Shown here: one piece after another, positions 18,548-26,729 of the stretch | Layout: each line of letters opens with the position of its first letter | Position numbering within the stretch: the first letter of the stretch is position 1 | Origin: Acidobacteriota bacterium | GTDB lineage: Bacteria > Acidobacteriota > Terriglobia > Acidiferrales > UBA7541 | DNA: 64,000 nucleotides | NCBI GenBank assembly: GCA_003223245.1 | Contig: QHYI01000108.1 | Coordinates: 1 to 64,000, forward strand | Direction: 5' to 3' | The notes under the pieces: generated by a model | Database searches by the model: none | What the model was told of the DNA's origin: nothing | Seen by the model: only the letters and a program-made list of their open reading frames with translations | Position numbers and translations under genes: made by a program

Positions 18548-19702
18548 TTAATACACTGCGCGCTTCTTGACGGTTTCTTTGGTGACCAGCGAAAATCGCG
18601 GCTCCGGTTTCGCGCGGTCGAGAAGTTGCCCGGCCAGATACTCGCCCACGGCCGGCCCGTGCTTGAATCCGTGTCCCGAGCCGCCGCCCGCAAACCACAC
18701 GTTCTCCATTTCCGGGTGGCGGTCAACCAAAAAATCTCCGCTCGAAGTGTTTTCATACTGGCACACGCGCGTCTCCACAATCGGCGCATCGCGCAACGCC
18801 GGAAACCGTCGCGCCACGTATTCGCGCACCGCTTTGGTCATTTCCGGCGAAACGATTCGCGATTGCGTGTCGGGATCCACGCGTTCGCCGTGTTCGTCAA
18901 AAGCAATCTTCAGACCGCGGCCCTCGATATCCGGCATCCCGTAGACCAAATCTTCTTGAAATAGCCACGTCGGCAGCGCGGGCGGAGCAAATCGTGTTTC
19001 CGCCGGTGGAATCGCAAAGAAGAAAACTTCCTGCCGCGAAGGAAAAATGCGCGCGCCCAGCACGTCAGGAAAAATCTTTCCGAGCCATGCCCCGCACGCA
19101 AAAACCAATTGCCCCCCAATGATTCGTTCGCCTTGGCTCGTCGTGATATGCTCCACGCGTCCCGCTTCGCGTGGATTTAGAGCCTGCGCACAGCGATACT
19201 CCACGCCAAGCCGTATCGCATCTTCGACCACCGCGGCCACCGCTCGCCGCGCCATCAATACTCCACTATTAGGTTCGAACATTCCCTTCTGAATCTTTTC
19301 CAGCCCGATTTGCGGATATTTTCTTTCGAGCGCCGTACGGTCGTATTCTTCGAACGCAACGCCGCATCGCTTCAGCGTTGCTGCGGTGTCCTTGAGCCGT
19401 GCATCATTCTTTCCCGCCATCCACAACACACCAGTCTCAAGGAATAATTTCTGATGCGTTGCTTTGCAAAATTCTTTCCATCGCACGAGCGACCGCTGCG
19501 ACCATCGCGTGTACAACTCATCCGCGCCATATCCCATGCGAATGATCCGCGTCTCGCCTCCCGAGCTCGCCCGCGAATGCCCCGGCCCGTACGCTTCGAG
19601 TAGCACGACGCGCTTGCCACGCTTCGCCAGGTGCCACGCCGTCCATGCCCCAAACACTCCGGCTCCCACCACCGCCACGTCGTAAGTTTTCTGCCCGCTC
19701 AT
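18548..19702 (-). CDS. FAD-dependent amine oxidase, monomeric sarcosine oxidase-like
   Basis: This is a 384-residue flavoprotein. The dinucleotide motif VVGAGVFGAWTAWHLA lies at about 10-25. HSRASSGGETRIIRMGY at about 43-60 is the conserved flavin-facing loop of the MSOX/MTOX group. Cys314 in VCQYENTSSGDFLVD aligns by context with the cysteine that binds FAD covalently in monomeric sarcosine oxidase. C-terminal GGGSGHGFKHGPAVGE is also conserved. It should oxidise an N-methyl or secondary amine such as sarcosine, N-methyltryptophan or pipecolate with release of hydrogen peroxide; the exact substrate is unknown. It is monocistronic. Confidence 0.85.
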   Translation of the reverse strand: MSGQKTYDVAVVGAGVFGAWTAWHLAKRGKRVVLLEAYGPGHSRASSGGETRIIRMGYGADELYTRWSQRSLVRWKEFCKATHQKLFLETGVLWMAGKNDARLKDTAATLKRCGVAFEEYDRTALERKYPQIGLEKIQKGMFEPNSGVLMARRAVAAVVEDAIRLGVEYRCAQALNPREAGRVEHITTSQGERIIGGQLVFACGAWLGKIFPDVLGARIFPSRQEVFFFAIPPAETRFAPPALPTWLFQEDLVYGMPDIEGRGLKIAFDEHGERVDPDTQSRIVSPEMTKAVREYVARRFPALRDAPIVETRVCQYENTSSGDFLVDRHPEMENVWFAGGGSGHGFKHGPAVGEYLAGQLLDRAKPEPRFSLVTKETVKKRAVY

Positions 19703-20133
19703 CTTCGCAATTTCATCCCGCCCGCATACTATCTCACCAAAACTTCCGACGGGCAGCTGAGTTTGCTTATAATTGATGGCCGTGTTTGTAGGGAACGACC
19801 TTTCACCGACCAGATATTTTTACATGACGACTGTATTGTTGCCGCGCAACCGTGGTACAAGCGTTCCCTCCAGGGACCAAGTGAAAACAGTTATGGAGCG
19901 TCGCGGGAATTTCTTTGGTGCACCGGGGCTGTGCATTTCCACGGACGGATCGTAACTCGGCGTTGGGGTTGCATCTGGATTCCCAGCGCATTGCCTGAGT
20001 ATGACACCATCAAGGATCTGGCATTAAGCTGGAGAGTTGCCTCGCCTAGCAGCTAGCTGCTAGTTAGGCCCCGCATCTTCGAACGTTGGTGATACCATAC
20101 AGCCTTTCAGATTCATTCTCTGGAGGAGAGAAC
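19703..20133. other. Intergenic region, 431 bases, promoter region
   Basis: This region separates a leftward oxidase gene from a rightward sortilin-like gene. A perfect TATAAT lies at 19768-19773 with a weak -35 (TTCCGA). A TTTGTAGGG word occurs near 19785, as in the hairpin family seen elsewhere, but no hairpin follows. A perfect 18-base palindrome lies at 20046-20063. A 60-codon frame from 19773 has no ribosome binding site and is not called. Confidence 0.45.
20046..20063. promoter_or_regulatory. Perfect 18-base palindrome upstream of sortilin-like gene
   Basis: CTAGCAGCTAGCTGCTAG is fully self-complementary and contains CTAG three times. It lies 70 bases upstream of the GTG start. It could be a dimeric regulator's operator or a hairpin in the leader. 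No known operator is recognised. Confidence 0.45.
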
Positions 20134-23100
20134 GTGTCTCGTTGGTGCGTGGTTTCAGCCGCAGTTGTGTGTGTTTTGATTCTTGTTGCCGTTGGTTCGC
20201 CCGCCGATGCGCAGCAGATTGATCCCAAAACTTACAACGGCATGAAGTGGCGGCTTGTCGGTCCGTTTCGTGGTGGCCGCGTGCTGGCGGTGACGGGCGT
20301 GCCGAGCCAGCCAAACACCTATTATTTCGGAGCCGTCGGCGGAGGCGTCTGGAAAACCACCGACGGCGGTATCACTTGGGATCCACTGTTCAATAAGGAG
20401 CCGGTCTCTTCCATCGGCGCCATCGCGGTTGCGGATTCCGATCCCAACGTCATTTACGTTGGCACCGGCGAAGCCTGCATTCGCGGCAATATTTCCTTTG
20501 GTGACGGCGTTTACAAATCCACGGACGCGGGCAAGAGCTGGATCAACGTGGGCTTGAAAGACACTCGCCATATCGGCGCGGTCATTATTCATCCCACGAA
20601 TCCTGACATCGTTTTTGTGGCCGCTCTCGGCCATGCTTACGGCCCGAACACCGAACGCGGAGTCTTCCGCACGCGCGACGGCGGCAAGACGTGGGAAAAA
20701 GTTCTCTATCTTGACGACCGCACCGGCGCCATCGACGTCGTTTTCGATCCGCAGAATCCGCACATTCTTTTTGCGGCGATGTGGGAGGGCTGGCGCACAC
20801 CGTGGACGCTCAATAGCGGCGGCGCAAAAGACGGCCTCTACCGTTCGAATGACGATGGCACGACCTGGAAGCGTCTCGAAGGCAACGGCCTGCCCGAAGG
20901 TCCGCTCGGCCGCATCGGCGTTTCAGTTTCCGGCGGCGATTCGGACGTGGTCTACGCGCTTATCGAAGCCAAAAAAGGCGGCCTTTATCGCAGCGACGAC
21001 GGCGGCGCGAAGTGGTCGCTCGTCAACGACGATCATCGCTTCCGCCAGCGTGCGTGGTATTTCACGCATGTTTGGGCAGACACGAAAGACCCGAACAAGG
21101 TGTACATCGCCAACACCGGCCTGTATCGCTCCATTGACGCCGGCAAAACTTTTGAGCGCATCAACGCGCCGCACGGCGACCATCACGCCCTGTGGATCGA
21201 TCTCGAAAATCCCAATCGCCTCATCAACGGCAACGACGGTGGCGCCACGATTTCCATCGACGGAGGCAAGAACTGGTCCACGCAAAACAATCAGCCCACC
21301 GCGCAGTTCTATCACGTCGCGGCGGACAACGATTTTCTCTATCGCGTCTACGGCTCGCAGCAAGACAACTCTTCGGTCGGCATCCAAACCCGCAGCGACC
21401 GCGGCTTCATCGATCGCGGCGATTGGGACGCGGTCGGCGGCGGCGAAAGCGGCTACATAGTTCCTGATCCGCGCGACTCGAATATCGTTTACGCCGACGA
21501 TGAAGGGCCCATCCTCACGCGCTTCGACCGCCGCACGAATCAGGCGCAGAGCATTCAGGAATGGCCCGAGGATCCCAACGGCTATTCCGCCTCCACGCAA
21601 AAGTACCGCTACACCTGGACCATGCCGATTGTCATCTCCTCCCACAATCCCGACGTGATTTATCACAGCTCGCAGTATGTGTTTCGCTCGACTGACGCAG
21701 GGCGCACCTGGACCACCATCAGCCCGGACCTCACGCGCAACGACAAAACCAAGCAGCAGGATTCCGGCGGGCCGCTCACCAAAGATCAGTACACCGTCGA
21801 GTACTACGACACGGTGTTCGCGCTCGCGGAATCACCCAAACAGGAAGGCGTGCTCTGGGCCGGCACGGATGATGGCTTGATTCAGCTGACGCGCGACGGC
21901 GGAAAGAATTGGGCCAACGTCACGCCAAAAGAAGTTCCCGAGTGGTCCATGATCAGCCTCATCGAAGCGTCGCCGTTCGAAGCGGGAACCGCATACGCCG
22001 CAGTAGACGCGCACAAGCTCGACAATTTCAAGCCCTACATTTTTAAGACTTCGGATTTCGGCAAGACCTGGACACAAATCATCACGGGCCTGCCTGACAA
22101 TTCTTATGCTCACGCGCTGCGCGAAGACCCCAAGCGTAAAGGGCTTCTTTATTGCGGGACCGAAACGGCCATTTGGGTCTCCTTCAACGACGGCGCGAAT
22201 TGGCAGCCGCTCCAGCTCAATCTGCCGCAGACTCCCATTCACGACATGATTGTTCACGATGATGATCTTGTCGTTGCCACCCACGGGCGTTCGTTCTGGG
22301 TGCTCGACGACATCAGCCCGCTGCGCCAAGCTGCCGCTTCGATTGCCGCGGAACAAGCGCACCTCTTCGCGCCGCGCACCACATGGCGCACGAGAACCGG
22401 CCATTTCAATCCGCGCCGCTACCCGGTTGGCGAAAATCCGCCGAATGGCGCGATGGTGTACTACTACTTGAAGGAAGAGCAGAAGCAGCCCGCCAAGCTC
22501 GAAATTCTCGAGGCGCAAGGCAAAGTGGTTCGCTCGTTCACCAGTGAGGAAAAGAAGACGGAAGAAGCGCCGGAAGAATGGGAGAGGGACAATCCGGAAG
22601 AACACATTCCTGCCAAGGCGGGCCTGAATCTTTTCACCTGGGATCTGCGCTATGAAGTTCCTGCGAAAATTCCGCGAGCCGTTTATGATGCGGGCGAACC
22701 AATCGCTCCGCTCGTGCTGCCTGGGACGTATCAGGTGCGCTTGACCGTTGGAGGCAAAGCGCAAACCGCTTCCTTCGAAGTCAAAATGGATCCGCGCGTC
22801 AGAACTCTCGCCGAAGATCTGCGCAAGCAATTCGACCTGCTGCTCAAGATGCGCGACCGCACGGACGAAATGAACAAAACCATCCTTGCGATTCGTAACC
22901 TTCGGGGACAACTGCAGGCGCTCGAAAAGCATCTCGGCCCCACGCAAGCTGCGCAGACCGATGCAAGCGACCCACCGAATCCCGTGCTCGCGGCGTCGGT
23001 CGATTTGCGGAAGAAAATCAGCGCCATCGAGGAAGAGCTCATCCAGGTGAATGGCAAGTCGACAGAAGATTTCGCCAACTATCCCACGAAGCTTGAAAGC

Positions 23101-23310
23101 AAGCTCGCATACCTGCAGAACGTGACCGACAGCGCGGACGCTGCGCCGACGGCAGCCGAAGAGGCGGTCTTCGGCGAGCTCGAACAGCGGCTTGAAGCGC
23201 AGCTCGTCAAGTGGCGCGACGTCCTCGCGAAAGATGTTCCGGCTCTCAACGACACCGTGCGCAGAAACAACATTGCGCTCATCGCCCCGTCTGCCCCCGC
23301 GGCCAAGTGA
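20134..23310 (+). CDS. Secreted sortilin-like/BNR beta-propeller protein
   Basis: This is a 1058-residue protein started at the GTG at 20134, which follows GGAGGAGAG; an ATG at 20086 lacks a site and adds no hydrophobic residues. A signal peptide (CVVSAAVVCVLILVAVGSPA) is followed by two linked propellers built from BNR/Asp-box blades, for example DGGITW, DAGKSW, DGGKTW, DGTTW, DAGRTW and DFGKTW. This is the fold of VPS10/sortilin and of xyloglucanase-type glycosidases, often labelled glycosyl hydrolase. The last 250 residues are a helical, charged region (LRKQFDLLLKMRDRTDEMNK). No catalytic acids can be assigned, so binding may be its only role. Confidence 0.8.
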   Translation: MSRWCVVSAAVVCVLILVAVGSPADAQQIDPKTYNGMKWRLVGPFRGGRVLAVTGVPSQPNTYYFGAVGGGVWKTTDGGITWDPLFNKEPVSSIGAIAVADSDPNVIYVGTGEACIRGNISFGDGVYKSTDAGKSWINVGLKDTRHIGAVIIHPTNPDIVFVAALGHAYGPNTERGVFRTRDGGKTWEKVLYLDDRTGAIDVVFDPQNPHILFAAMWEGWRTPWTLNSGGAKDGLYRSNDDGTTWKRLEGNGLPEGPLGRIGVSVSGGDSDVVYALIEAKKGGLYRSDDGGAKWSLVNDDHRFRQRAWYFTHVWADTKDPNKVYIANTGLYRSIDAGKTFERINAPHGDHHALWIDLENPNRLINGNDGGATISIDGGKNWSTQNNQPTAQFYHVAADNDFLYRVYGSQQDNSSVGIQTRSDRGFIDRGDWDAVGGGESGYIVPDPRDSNIVYADDEGPILTRFDRRTNQAQSIQEWPEDPNGYSASTQKYRYTWTMPIVISSHNPDVIYHSSQYVFRSTDAGRTWTTISPDLTRNDKTKQQDSGGPLTKDQYTVEYYDTVFALAESPKQEGVLWAGTDDGLIQLTRDGGKNWANVTPKEVPEWSMISLIEASPFEAGTAYAAVDAHKLDNFKPYIFKTSDFGKTWTQIITGLPDNSYAHALREDPKRKGLLYCGTETAIWVSFNDGANWQPLQLNLPQTPIHDMIVHDDDLVVATHGRSFWVLDDISPLRQAAASIAAEQAHLFAPRTTWRTRTGHFNPRRYPVGENPPNGAMVYYYLKEEQKQPAKLEILEAQGKVVRSFTSEEKKTEEAPEEWERDNPEEHIPAKAGLNLFTWDLRYEVPAKIPRAVYDAGEPIAPLVLPGTYQVRLTVGGKAQTASFEVKMDPRVRTLAEDLRKQFDLLLKMRDRTDEMNKTILAIRNLRGQLQALEKHLGPTQAAQTDASDPPNPVLAASVDLRKKISAIEEELIQVNGKSTEDFANYPTKLESKLAYLQNVTDSADAAPTAAEEAVFGELEQRLEAQLVKWRDVLAKDVPALNDTVRRNNIALIAPSAPAAK

Positions 23311-23378
23311 CGCAAGTATGTTCTTTGTAGGGCATATCACGTTTTATTTCTAAGGCTAAAAACGGGCAACTCCGAGTC

Positions 23379-24146
23379 TTATCGTTTGAATGCGCTAGCA
23401 ATCGACTTGGCCCAGTGGGAAAGGTGATTGAGCGACTCCGTGTGTGTGGGATCAAGGTGAAGGGGCGTAATAGAAACGGCGCCGGAAAAAATCGCGGCGT
23501 AATCGGTATCCGGCTCGACGTTCTTGTCAAGTTTCTGCTCGAACAGCCAGAAATAGCTGCGCCCGCGCGGATCCTTTCCTTCGCTCAGCTGATTGCGCGT
23601 GATTTTCTTCGACTGCCGCGTGAAGCGCACGACGCCATTCCACGGTTCCGGCACGTTCACGTTGAGCAGCACCTGGTCGGGCAGGCCTTCCTTGAAAATC
23701 ATTTCCGCGGTGGCCCGCGCCACGCGCGCCGAATCCTCAAATTTCGCGTTTTCCTTTCTTGCGCACAGCGAGACCGCCACCGAGGGAATATGATGCAACG
23801 CGCCTTCCCGCGCCGCGCCCACCGTCCCCGAATAGTAGATATTCTCGCCGAGATTCGCTCCGTGGTTAATTCCGGAAATCAGCAGGTCCGGCCTTTCCGG
23901 CAAGAGTTTTTGCAGCGCCACGATCACGCAGTCCGCCGGCGTCCCGTCAATGGCCCACTCGCACTCCGCAATGCGGTTGCACACAATGGGCTGGCGCAGC
24001 GTCAGCGATTGCGCCGCACCGCTCTGCTCCTTGCTCGGCGCGACAATATGCACGGTAGCAAAATCCGCCAACACCCCCGCCACCGCCCGCAGCCCTTCCG
24101 CCTGGTACCCATCATCATTTGTTAGGAGGATATGCTTCATGTGCAT
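23379..24146 (-). CDS. surE: 5'/3'-nucleotidase SurE
   Basis: This is a 255-residue enzyme that removes phosphate from nucleoside 5'- or 3'-monophosphates and is linked to stationary-phase survival. The metal-binding N-terminus ILLTNDDGYQAEGLRAV, the APSKEQSGAAQSLTL block and the SGINHGANLGENIYYSGTVG block are all present and intact. Length is typical. The first ATG is at 24146; most SurE proteins begin at the equivalent of the next Met (24140), only two codons later. It lies downstream of tRNA-Pro and probably has its own promoter. Confidence 0.93.
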   Translation of the reverse strand: MHMKHILLTNDDGYQAEGLRAVAGVLADFATVHIVAPSKEQSGAAQSLTLRQPIVCNRIAECEWAIDGTPADCVIVALQKLLPERPDLLISGINHGANLGENIYYSGTVGAAREGALHHIPSVAVSLCARKENAKFEDSARVARATAEMIFKEGLPDQVLLNVNVPEPWNGVVRFTRQSKKITRNQLSEGKDPRGRSYFWLFEQKLDKNVEPDTDYAAIFSGAVSITPLHLDPTHTESLNHLSHWAKSIASAFKR

Positions 24147-24304
24147 TTGACTCGAGCTGCGAGCACTCTAATCCTCAGTCTCACAGCCCAGACCCTGCCT
24201 GAACGTTGCCTCACTCATTTTGAGTGATTCCCATCATTTTCTTGTCCTTGCGAGGTCACCACTCCGGCGTATCTTGAAAGACGATTACGAAAGCGTGGAG
24301 AAAA

Positions 24305-24381
24305 TGGTCGGGACGGCGAGATTTGAACTCGCGACCTCACGCACCCCAAGCGTGCGCGCTACCAGGCTGCGCTACGTCCCG
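24305..24381 (-). tRNA. tRNA-Pro (GGG)
   Basis: The minus strand folds into a full cloverleaf: acceptor stem CGGGACG/CGTCCCG, D stem GCGC/GCGC, anticodon stem CACGC/GCGTG with loop TTGGGGT (anticodon GGG), T stem GCGAG/CTCGC with loop TTCAAAT. An encoded CCA follows the discriminator A. It lies just downstream of a MerR-family gene. Confidence 0.95.
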
Positions 24382-24420
24382 ACCGAGGGAAACTGTCAAT
24401 CAGGCCACTCGCCCTACTTG

Positions 24421-24507
24421 CCATTCCGAGCGAAGCAAGGAGTCTGCTTTTCTGAAGCTCAGGGAAACAGCAGATTCCTCGGGCAAACCCCGCCCTTGGG
24501 ATGACAA
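24421..24507. repeat. CATTCCGAGCGAAGC-type dispersed inverted repeat
   Basis: CCATTCCGAGCGAAGCAAGG followed by AGTCTGCTTTTCTGAAG, then an inverted arm CAGCAGATTCCTCGGGC and TTGGGATGACA. It resembles a repeat I have seen in many bacterial genomes (GTCATTCCGAGCGAAGCGAG). A second, partial copy in reverse orientation is at 28178-28210. Confidence 0.6.
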
Positions 24508-24542
24508 ACTCCAGGCCTTTTGCGTCAGCCTACTCAAGGCTA

Positions 24543-24938
24543 TCACCGGCGTTCGAGAAGCGTCAAGAAAGCGCGCAGCGCGTCGCGCAAATCGAGCAGC
24601 ATCCTGCGGCTGAGCAATTGCGACGCGCCGTCGGCGGAAGAATTCGAGCTGCGAAACACCGGATCATCGGCTCCGCCTTTTTCGCGCAAATGGCGGCGCG
24701 CGCCGGCGATGGTGTATCCCTCGTCGTAGAGCAGGCGCTTGATGCGGAAGACCATGTCCACATCTTCCTGGCGATAAACGCGGCGCCCCGCCTCATCTTT
24801 CGTGGGCAGCAGCATGGGAAACTCGGTTTCCCAGTAGCGCAGCACGAAGGCCTTCAGGTCCGCCAGGCGGCTGACCTCGCCAATGGTGTAGAGGCGTTCT
24901 TCGGTCGCGGTTTTTGTGGCCGTGACGTTGCCTGCCAT
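24543..24938 (-). CDS. MerR-family transcriptional regulator
   Basis: This is a 131-residue protein started at the ATG at 24938, which follows GGGAGGAG; a longer frame to 25058 has no site. The winged helix-turn-helix starts RLYTIGEVSRLADLKAFVLR and continues YWETEFPMLLPTKDEAGRRV YRQEDV, the MerR pattern. The C-terminal helix lacks the Cys of metal sensors. MerR genes directly before tRNA-Pro are, from memory, common in proteobacteria, where ihfA precedes them. Here der precedes it, with 116 bases between, so it may share the der transcript. The target is unknown. Confidence 0.85.
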   Translation of the reverse strand: MAGNVTATKTATEERLYTIGEVSRLADLKAFVLRYWETEFPMLLPTKDEAGRRVYRQEDVDMVFRIKRLLYDEGYTIAGARRHLREKGGADDPVFRSSNSSADGASQLLSRRMLLDLRDALRAFLTLLERR

Positions 24939-25054
24939 GCTCCTCCCCTGCCGGGAAATCCTTCGCGCCTCCGCATCGGATCTCAGGACGAAGGGGACGC
25001 CGCTATCGTAGCAGTTTACGGGCCATTCCTGTAGAGGGCTTTGCAGGGATGTTG

Positions 25055-26626
25055 TCATTCATCACCCCGGGATGCCGCGCGGGCGCGCCGCTCGCGTTTG
25101 CGGAGTCGTTGCACGAAGCGCACGGGAGTGCCGATGAAATCGAATTTGGCGCGAAGCTGGTTTTCCAGAAAGCGCTCATAGCTGAAGTGCAGCGGCATTT
25201 TCTGATTCGTGAACAGGAGAAACGTCGGCGGAGCCGTTTTTGCCTGCGTTAGGTAGTAGATGCGCACGGGGCGCGACTTCGGCGTACTGCCGCGCTGGAG
25301 ATCGACGTCTTGCTTGAGCCAGTCGTTCAACGCTGGCGTGGGGATACGTCGGCGGCGCGCATCCGAGCATTGGTTGATGAGCGGAAACAGTTTTTCGGCG
25401 CGTTCGCCAGTTTTTGCGGAAAGAAAGACGATGGGCGCGTAGCTCAGAAATTTCAGTTTCGCGCGAATCATTTTTTCATAGTCGAGCATCAGCTTGCCCG
25501 GATCAACCGTTGCTGCGTTCTTGCCTAGAGGACTTCTTGAGGAATTTCCGCCCTTTCCAAAGGAAATGCTGGGGCGCTCCGTGCCTTTTGAGAAATTGGA
25601 GTCGCGACGCGCGGCCGCTTCGCGCGCGGCGGCCAGCGCGAGATCCCACTTGTTGACCACGAGAATCACCGAGCGGCCGGATTCTTCCGCATAGCCGGCA
25701 ATCGTGGCATCGCCTTGCGTGACGCCTTGCTCTCCATCGATGACCAACAGCGCCACGTCGCAGCGTTCGAGCCCGCGGCGGGCCATCACCACGCTGAGTT
25801 TTTCCGCAACTAGCGTGGTTCTGCCTTTGCGACGAATTCCAGCAGTGTCGACAAAGCGATAGTCGCGGCCTGCTCGCGTGATTTCGGTGTCCACGTTGTC
25901 CATGGTCGTTCCGGGAATCGGTGACACGATGGAGCGCTCTTCGCCAACCAGGCAGTTCAACAGCGTGGATTTGCCAACGTTAGGACGGCCAATGATAGCC
26001 ACCTCGATAGGCGCCGTCTCTATCGGCAGCTCGACGAGCGGAAGCTCCGCTCCAACAACCGGTGCCTGTGCCTCTTTCCGTTGTAGGGGCGCAGCATGCT
26101 GCGCCCCTGGCACCTCCTGCTGCTCAGCAAAAACATGCGCGAGGGCGTGGTCGAGAAGATCGTCGACGCCGGTGCCATGTTCCGCGGTAATCGGAAACAC
26201 AGGAACGCCGAGCGAATGAAATGGCGCGGCATTCGCTTCCTGCGAAGGCGCATCCACTTTATTGACAGCCAGCACAAAAGGTTTGCCGGTGCCGCGCAAA
26301 AGCCGCGCCAGTTCTTCGTCGAGCGGCGTGAGACCCGCTTGGCTGTCCACAACAAGAACCAGCAGCGCCGCTTTTTTGATGGCCACCTGCGCCTGACGGA
26401 AAATTTCCTGCGGGATGAGCCCTTTCTCGTCGGGAAGGATGCCGCCGGTGTCCACGACTTCCAGCGCCTTGCCGCGCCATTCCGCTTTGCCATAGATGCG
26501 GTCGCGCGTGATGCCCGGCTCATTGGTGACGATGGAGCGCCGCGTGCCGGTCAAGCGATTGAACAGCGTGGACTTGCCCACGTTCGGGCGTCCGACAATC
26601 ACCAGAGATGGCAGCCCCGCAATCAT
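25055..26626 (-). CDS. der: Ribosome-assembly GTPase Der (EngA) with two extra segments
   Basis: This is a 523-residue protein, longer than the usual 440-490. Two tandem GTPase domains are intact: G1 motifs GRPNVGKST at 12-20 and 213-221, DTGG near 59 and DTAG near 260, NKVD near 122 and NKWD near 325. A C-terminal KH-like domain ends the protein. Der acts in 50S subunit maturation. Two stretches look inserted. Residues about 168-196, in the linker, are partly encoded by a 22-base perfect palindrome. Residues about 332-378, after NKWD, include RDSNFSKGTERPSISFGKGG and are absent from typical Der. The ATG at 26626 is chosen because upstream residues in the longer frame lack the conserved start. 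Confidence 0.93.
   Translation of the reverse strand: MIAGLPSLVIVGRPNVGKSTLFNRLTGTRRSIVTNEPGITRDRIYGKAEWRGKALEVVDTGGILPDEKGLIPQEIFRQAQVAIKKAALLVLVVDSQAGLTPLDEELARLLRGTGKPFVLAVNKVDAPSQEANAAPFHSLGVPVFPITAEHGTGVDDLLDHALAHVFAEQQEVPGAQHAAPLQRKEAQAPVVGAELPLVELPIETAPIEVAIIGRPNVGKSTLLNCLVGEERSIVSPIPGTTMDNVDTEITRAGRDYRFVDTAGIRRKGRTTLVAEKLSVVMARRGLERCDVALLVIDGEQGVTQGDATIAGYAEESGRSVILVVNKWDLALAAAREAAARRDSNFSKGTERPSISFGKGGNSSRSPLGKNAATVDPGKLMLDYEKMIRAKLKFLSYAPIVFLSAKTGERAEKLFPLINQCSDARRRRIPTPALNDWLKQDVDLQRGSTPKSRPVRIYYLTQAKTAPPTFLLFTNQKMPLHFSYERFLENQLRAKFDFIGTPVRFVQRLRKRERRARAASRGDE
26086..26107. repeat. 22-base perfect palindrome inside der
   Basis: Starting GGGGCGCAGC and ending GCTGCGCCCC, centred on ATGC, this palindrome is preceded by TTGTA and codes for part of the variable linker of Der. 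Its inner 18 bases recur exactly at 59903-59920 outside any gene, also preceded by TTTGTAGGGGCG. Confidence 0.75.
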
Positions 26627-26692
26627 GAATGTGCTCTGTAGTGCAATCCCCCCAATGTATCGCAACCTTGCGTCCGCCGCATTGCGAACTCC

Positions 26693-26722
26693 GGAGCCCG
26701 GCTGAAGCCCGGCCGCTACAAA
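26693..26722. repeat. GCCGGGCTTCAGCC-type hairpin repeat
   Basis: On the minus strand the sequence is TTTTGTAGCGGCCGGGCTTC then AGCCGGGCTC, a short hairpin with one mismatch preceded by TTGTAG. It lies between the hydantoinase stop and the der start. Confidence 0.5.
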
Positions 26723-26729
26723 ATGCAAA

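Noticed and set aside
19773-19955. Possible 60-residue gene in the region upstream of the sortilin-like gene
   Set aside because: No ribosome binding site, no hydrophobic or domain features, and it lies on a likely -10 box.
21832-23340. Minus-strand ORF of 502 codons opposite the sortilin-like gene
   Set aside because: Antisense shadow with no recognisable motif.
24220-24504. Plus-strand ORF containing VGTARFELATSRTPSVRATR
   Set aside because: It is the complement of tRNA-Pro; this peptide is a familiar artefact of ORF calling over tRNA genes.
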